In this document: positions 60,231 through 64,000 of the stretch, piece after piece | How positions within the stretch are numbered: position 1 is the stretch's first letter | Layout: each line of letters starts with the position of its first letter | Assembly (NCBI RefSeq): GCF_029784165.1 | Contig: NC_073694.1 | Span: 43,287,362 to 43,351,361, forward strand | Direction of reading: 5' to 3' | DNA: 64,000 nt | Source of the DNA: Wyeomyia smithii | Taxonomy: Eukaryota > Arthropoda > Insecta > Diptera > Culicidae | The notes under the pieces: model-generated | Database searches by the model: none | The model's input: only the letters and a program-made list of their open reading frames with translations | What the model was told of the DNA's origin: nothing | Translations under genes and position numbers: made by a program

Positions 60231-60973
60231 CTAAGTAGTGGTCCGAGCCAATATCTGCACTGCGATAGGTACGTACGTTTGTAATGTCTGAGAAGAAGCG
60301 GCCTTCGATGAGAACATGGTCAATTTGATTTGATGTACGTTGGTCAGGTGATCTGCAGGTGGTTTTGTGGATGTCCTTACGGGGAAAGAAGGTACTTCGG
60401 ACTGCCAGTCCTCGGGAAGCTGCGAAGTTGACGCATCGCTGGCCTGGATCACCGGCTTGTACATTTCTTCCCTACCAATCCGCGCGTTCATGTCCCCGAT
60501 GACGATCTTGATGCCTCTACGCGAGAAGCTATCGTAGAGTTTCTCCATCTGTGTGTAGAACTCTTCTTTCTCTACATCGGGTCTTCCTTCTTGAGCACAA
60601 TGCACATTGAGGATAGTGTATTTGTAGAACCGGCCTTTTATTCTCAACAAACACAACCTGTCGATGATCGCCTGCAACTTGATCACACGACTCTGCATCC
60701 TGCCCAGCACAATAAAGCCGGTACCCAGCTAATTGGTTGTGCCGCCGTTCTGGTAGTACTGTGCCCTGCGGCCAAAAATCCTCCGTCCTTTTCTTCTTTC
60801 CAGCAAAGCTCCTGGAGCGCAACGATGTCGAAGTGGCAGAATTCTAGCTGATCTAGCAGAATCCGGTCGCCACCCGGGGCGTTCAGCGATCTACAGTTCC
60901 ATGTACCGAGCTTCCAATCGTTGTCCTTATGTCGTCGCCTAGGTCGTTCCCAATTATTCCGGTCCGTATTCAA
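60231..60973 (-). pseudogene. Endonuclease domain of the RTE-like element
   Basis: The frame 60973-60683 has 'KLGTWNCRSLN' and 'DIVALQELCW', with the catalytic Asn and Glu positions. After a frameshift, 60710-60231 has 'TILNVHCAQEG' and 'KIVIGDMNARIG', with the catalytic Asp and Asn of the GDMNA motif. A further shift at about 60370 leads to 'SNQIDHVLIEGRFFSD' and 'SADIGSDHYLV', which carries the last catalytic His (SDH). All motifs of the fold are therefore readable across three frames. It would nick the target for reverse transcription; this copy cannot. Confidence 0.85.
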
Positions 60974-61329
60974 TTCTTGGTTGTTCGTAATATTTTAATG
61001 TTTCGGCATGCTGCCTTACTAGGGCTGCGGATGCCTAGTCTCGCGACTGGGCTGCCGTCTTGGGTGTAGCTGGCGAGAAGCCGCATTTCATAATTCAGCC
61101 GTCCGCTGCGGATCAGATGCTGTTTGAGCCGCCCCTAACATGGGGAACAGACGCTCGGACAAGTTGTCTTCCTAGGAGAGCAGCTCCCCCTTCCCTGTCA
61201 GCATACGATCAAGTTCCCACCGGTTCACCGATCTTCCCTTGGTTGCTCGTATCCCAGTCGGTACCACGTGGAGGTAGGGATAGAAGTTGCTGGGCATATG
61301 CTTTGGACCACACTGAGGTCTAGTTTATG

Positions 61330-62450
61330 CTGGTAAGCACTGCCCAGCCGTTTACCAGCCCAGCTTTCGCTAGTAAGACCAAGCTCTGCCGCTTCCACCT
61401 CTCCGGGAAGAGGCAGTCATCCAGGCACCTCTGCATGACTGACCGAAACAGGCAGGGGCCGTTTTTATCGCCAGCTTAATTGCCAGATTAGGGATTCCAT
61501 CCGGTCCTGGTGCCTTGCTCACCTTTAGTTGGCGATCACGGTGAGTTTCTCATTCGTAACCCTCACATCTCCCTCGATCTCGACACGGCTGCCGTCGCTC
61601 ACGGATTGGATGTACGGCAGGTTGGCCGACCATCCTTGGTCTGTGTCTGAGATACTGGAACGTCGGACGTGAGGCTCGACTGCTGGAGGCAAGGACTGGG
61701 CTCGTGGCGTGGAAAAAGTCCCCCGATGATACGCTCCAGCATCACTGGTAATCGCTCTGCAGGCATCAGCGCGCTTTTGGTCTAGGCCATTACGATCCTA
61801 TAGGCGTTACCCCACAGGTTCGTAATGGCACTCGGGCTTAGCCTTTCAAATCAGGCCATCTTGCTTATCTTAATGGCACACTTTATGGCCAATCTTGCAG
61901 AACCGAATGCTGCGCGGCGCTCAATCCTCTGCTCGTCTGTTCACGCACGGATGCAGATCCTGCGTCTTATATGGAGGCACAAACTACGGTGGTCCGCTGT
62001 TGCGTCAGTCCACCAGTAAGCCGGTGGCTACCAATTCCTAGGTTGGCGATTCCTAGGCATGGTGGTGTCGCACGCCCGCGGAAGTATGGCAACTAGTTGG
62101 TCAGCAGTCGGGCGGAGCCAACTGCCTCAATCGCAGTCTCTTCTCATTGTCTCTTCGAATACCTCGGCATCGGAATGCGACGTCTTCCAGCCGCGGGCGG
62201 TGTGAGTGTTAACTCTACCCGTCACTTGCCGCCTCGCTCTATTTCTACACTATGACAAACCGACTGGTGATCGCTATAGGTGTATCCATCCTCTAGTCTC
62301 CAATTCGTGGTTAGTCCTGGGCTGAGGATCGTCACAGTGATGATCGCCTCCGCACCATTTCTGCTATATGAACATTTAGTCCCAACGTTGGCCAGATCTA
62401 AGTTGAACTTTACCTAAGTCTCCAACAGCGGCACTACTCACTCCTTTGGA
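61330..62450 (-). pseudogene. R1-clade non-LTR relic: endonuclease end, linker, RT start
   Basis: On the minus strand, in order: 'FNLDLANVGTKCSYS' and 'TNWRLEDGYTYSDHQ' (end of the endonuclease, SDH motif); 'GWKTSHSDAEVFEE'; 'YWWTDATADHRSLCL'; 'IMPAERLP'-like text 'LMPAERLPVMLERIIGGLFP'; then 'KVSKAPGPDGIPNLAIKLAI' and 'RWKRQSLVLLAKAG'. This is the layout of mosquito R1-like elements from endonuclease to the start of RT. It switches frame repeatedly and ends at about 61330, where the RTE-like leader begins. RT palm is missing. R1 elements usually target rDNA, but this copy is not in rDNA. Confidence 0.72.
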
Positions 62451-62609
62451 GATGCTTCCAGGTACTTGTGGCATTTGCGAATAAGGTGCTGCACAGTGTT
62501 CGACCCTCGCCACTCCTAAGCGATCTCCCGCTGTTGGTCAAGGCCGGGTACTCGCACATATTGCATGACCTCGGCGATCGCCACGCGCCGACCCACGGGT
62601 GGCATACAG

Positions 62610-62945
62610 CTCTGCACTGACTACAGCTCTACCATTACGGATGAGTGTGAAGTGATCGAAAGGTGGAAGCAGCACTTCGATGAGCATCTGAACGCCGCTG
62701 CAGTAGAGCGCGAGGACGGTATGTGAAAAGATCCTGGCGCACGATTTGAAGACAACAGGGTTCCGGGCCCTGAGACCTGGAGATGAAGGAAGAGATCGGC
62801 CGGTTGAAAACATCTTTCCAGAGATTTGGTGTAATGCGATGGAGACTGGTTAGAGCCGTGTACTGTGTCATTGCCAAAATTTAGGAGGAAGAACAAATAC
62901 CGGAGGTATGGACGGAAAGTATCGTGTGCCCCATCTACAGAAGGC
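62610..62945 (+). pseudogene. RTE-like linker fragment, plus strand
   Basis: It encodes, with stops and shifts, 'TDECEVIERWKQHFDEHLN' and near its end 'EEEQIPEVWTESIVCPIY'. It is homologous to the linker of the 58-61 kb element ('VVDRWKEYFDGHLN', 'WEEEKLPDE') but on the opposite strand and clearly diverged, so a different subfamily copy. Confidence 0.72.
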
Positions 62946-64000
62946 CGCCTTCGAAGTACAGGAAAAACTGATTCAACTGACTTTTATTTGTTTCTTTGTT
63001 TGTATCCTGAACTTATATTCCATTGAACTATGAATGAGCATCATTTTGCTCAAAATATCATGAATTTCAATTAAATCCACCAAATACAAAACCGATTTAC
63101 CCATATCATTTTGCCGAATACACGAAAGAATATTTTTTTCACCGTGATGAAATCTTAAAAATACTGCTCCTACTTATATCGGTGAACAAAAAAAATTCCT
63201 TTATGTGATCATTTATATCAAAATTGAGTAAGTAAACCACGCAATATTGTATCAGTTTTGCCACCTGTGTCACCAAGCAATGCACATCCGCAATTCAAAC
63301 CGAAAGCGAAACGATGTAAAGATGATTGGCAGAAGTTGAGGGCACATCTTTTCTTTCTCGCGGTGGCGATGGCGGAGTGTGGCTCTTCCGCGACTGACAG
63401 AGGTGTGAAAGCTCAAGTAAGGTGAATGAACGTCTCCCACTGACACGCCGCCGCCCGCCGGTCAGGACAGGTGGAAAGACGCCCGCATAGTGGAAATGAC
63501 AGCGGGTTACACTAATGCTGCCTTCTCGGTGAAGCTGTACATCGCAGCCTTCTTCACCAGTAATTGCAGCTGATACACATTAGAGATCATTCCGAGCTGT
63601 TGACAGTTGGTCGTTTATCAAGTGGTTGCGCATCCGAAGGGTGTGGGCGGCACAGTTGATGTGCACAGGATGCGTTTTGTGATTCCAGAGCAGAGTTAAA
63701 CGAACAACAGCAGAAGTTTTCGTTTGGATTCTAAGCTTTTATGAACAGCTTTGAAGTGTGGCAGCAGTATAAAGATATTTATAATTGCTCAATCTAATAT
63801 ATTGCCGGTGCTAGAAGCAAGGCATCTGCGTTCCGCGAATCAGCGTCGCTCGTAAAAAAGCACTTTCAATTACCGCGGTTGACCCACGAACATAATTAAA
63901 TTTATGAAATATAATTGAAACGTAAACATTTCATTGAAATTACCCTCGCCAAGTCCGGGTTGAGAATGCGCTCAAACGGTGGTTTCGTCTTTCCGAAAAA
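62946..64000. other. AT-rich then unique-looking DNA, no gene
   Basis: After 63250 the sequence becomes unique-looking with moderate G/C content. No coding frame, RNA gene or repeat family recognised to the end of the window. Confidence 0.4.

Larger units (their letters stand above)
58050..61320 (-). mobile_element. RTE-like non-LTR retrotransposon, almost full-length but degenerate
   Basis: Read on the minus strand: a probable 5' leader (61320-60975), endonuclease (60973-60230), linker (60102-59391), RT (59390-58692) and C-terminal region (58640 to about 58050). About 3.3 kb in all. It has several frameshifts and stops. Related fragments are at 2990-4260, 15265-15770, 35740-36050, 56221-56391 and 62610-62945, so this family is or was abundant. 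The RT style is the one often mis-annotated in insects as 'craniofacial development protein 2-like'. Whether it is RTE proper or a sister clade needs a tree. Confidence 0.85.

Overview
The window looks like non-coding, transposon-dense DNA from an insect genome, most likely a mosquito and probably a culicine (Aedes-like). The reasons are its AT-rich base composition; many reverse-transcriptase relics of the LOA/I, R1, RTE-like and Jockey types; a Ty3/gypsy element; tRNA-derived SINEs; many short MITEs; and tandem families built on 'cacttttctcagagatggc' and 'aagatggcgacttccgg' monomers. The species call rests on recalled repeat style, not on a search. I found no host protein-coding gene, rRNA gene or functional tRNA gene that I can defend. 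Every recognisable coding region belongs to a transposable element, and every one carries stops, frameshifts or truncations.

Layout. Positions 1-9000 hold unique-looking DNA, a 505-bp MITE with 8-bp target duplications (2246-2750), an RTE-like RT relic split by a TTAA element (2990-4260), a 93-bp hAT-type micro-MITE (5625-5717), an endonuclease fragment, a diverged direct duplication (7128-8300) and a perfect histone-type 3' stem-loop (8379-8394). Positions 9000-11300 hold a TA-type MITE, an element whose inverted ends are made of 'AAAGGCAGAA' words, and a tRNA-derived SINE. Positions 12.25-15.26 kb hold a nearly complete non-LTR retrotransposon (RT plus RNase H). It abuts minus-strand R1-like and RTE-like relics (15.27-17.28 kb), which contain a TA-flanked MITE, followed by a hAT transposase relic. 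Positions 18-22.4 kb are unique-looking DNA.

Positions 22.7-34.2 kb form a nest. A Helitron-like 5' end and its tandem array appear to be split by an element ending in CCCAAG...CTTGGG. That element contains a Ty3/gypsy retrotransposon, and the gypsy gag is itself split by a Jockey-type element. Positions 35-39.4 kb hold non-LTR tails and an alternating tandem array with a SINE inserted in it. Positions 41.4-46.5 kb hold two TA-type elements, A-rich low-complexity DNA and a 1.1-kb (ACAG)n microsatellite. Positions 49.57-51.74 kb hold what appears to be a complete Helitron-like element with an alternating two-type array. A TTAA MITE sits in that array, and the empty site is still readable in neighbouring monomers. 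Positions 53.1-57 kb hold a near-perfect 245-bp palindrome, a CCCAAG-type element and a nested non-LTR relic. Positions 58-63 kb hold minus-strand RTE-like and R1-like retrotransposon relics and a small plus-strand fragment.

There are no operons or pathways here. The relationships between parts are insertion nesting and shared repeat families. The most useful outcome is a relative chronology of insertions and several element families defined by ends, target duplications and in-window sister copies.
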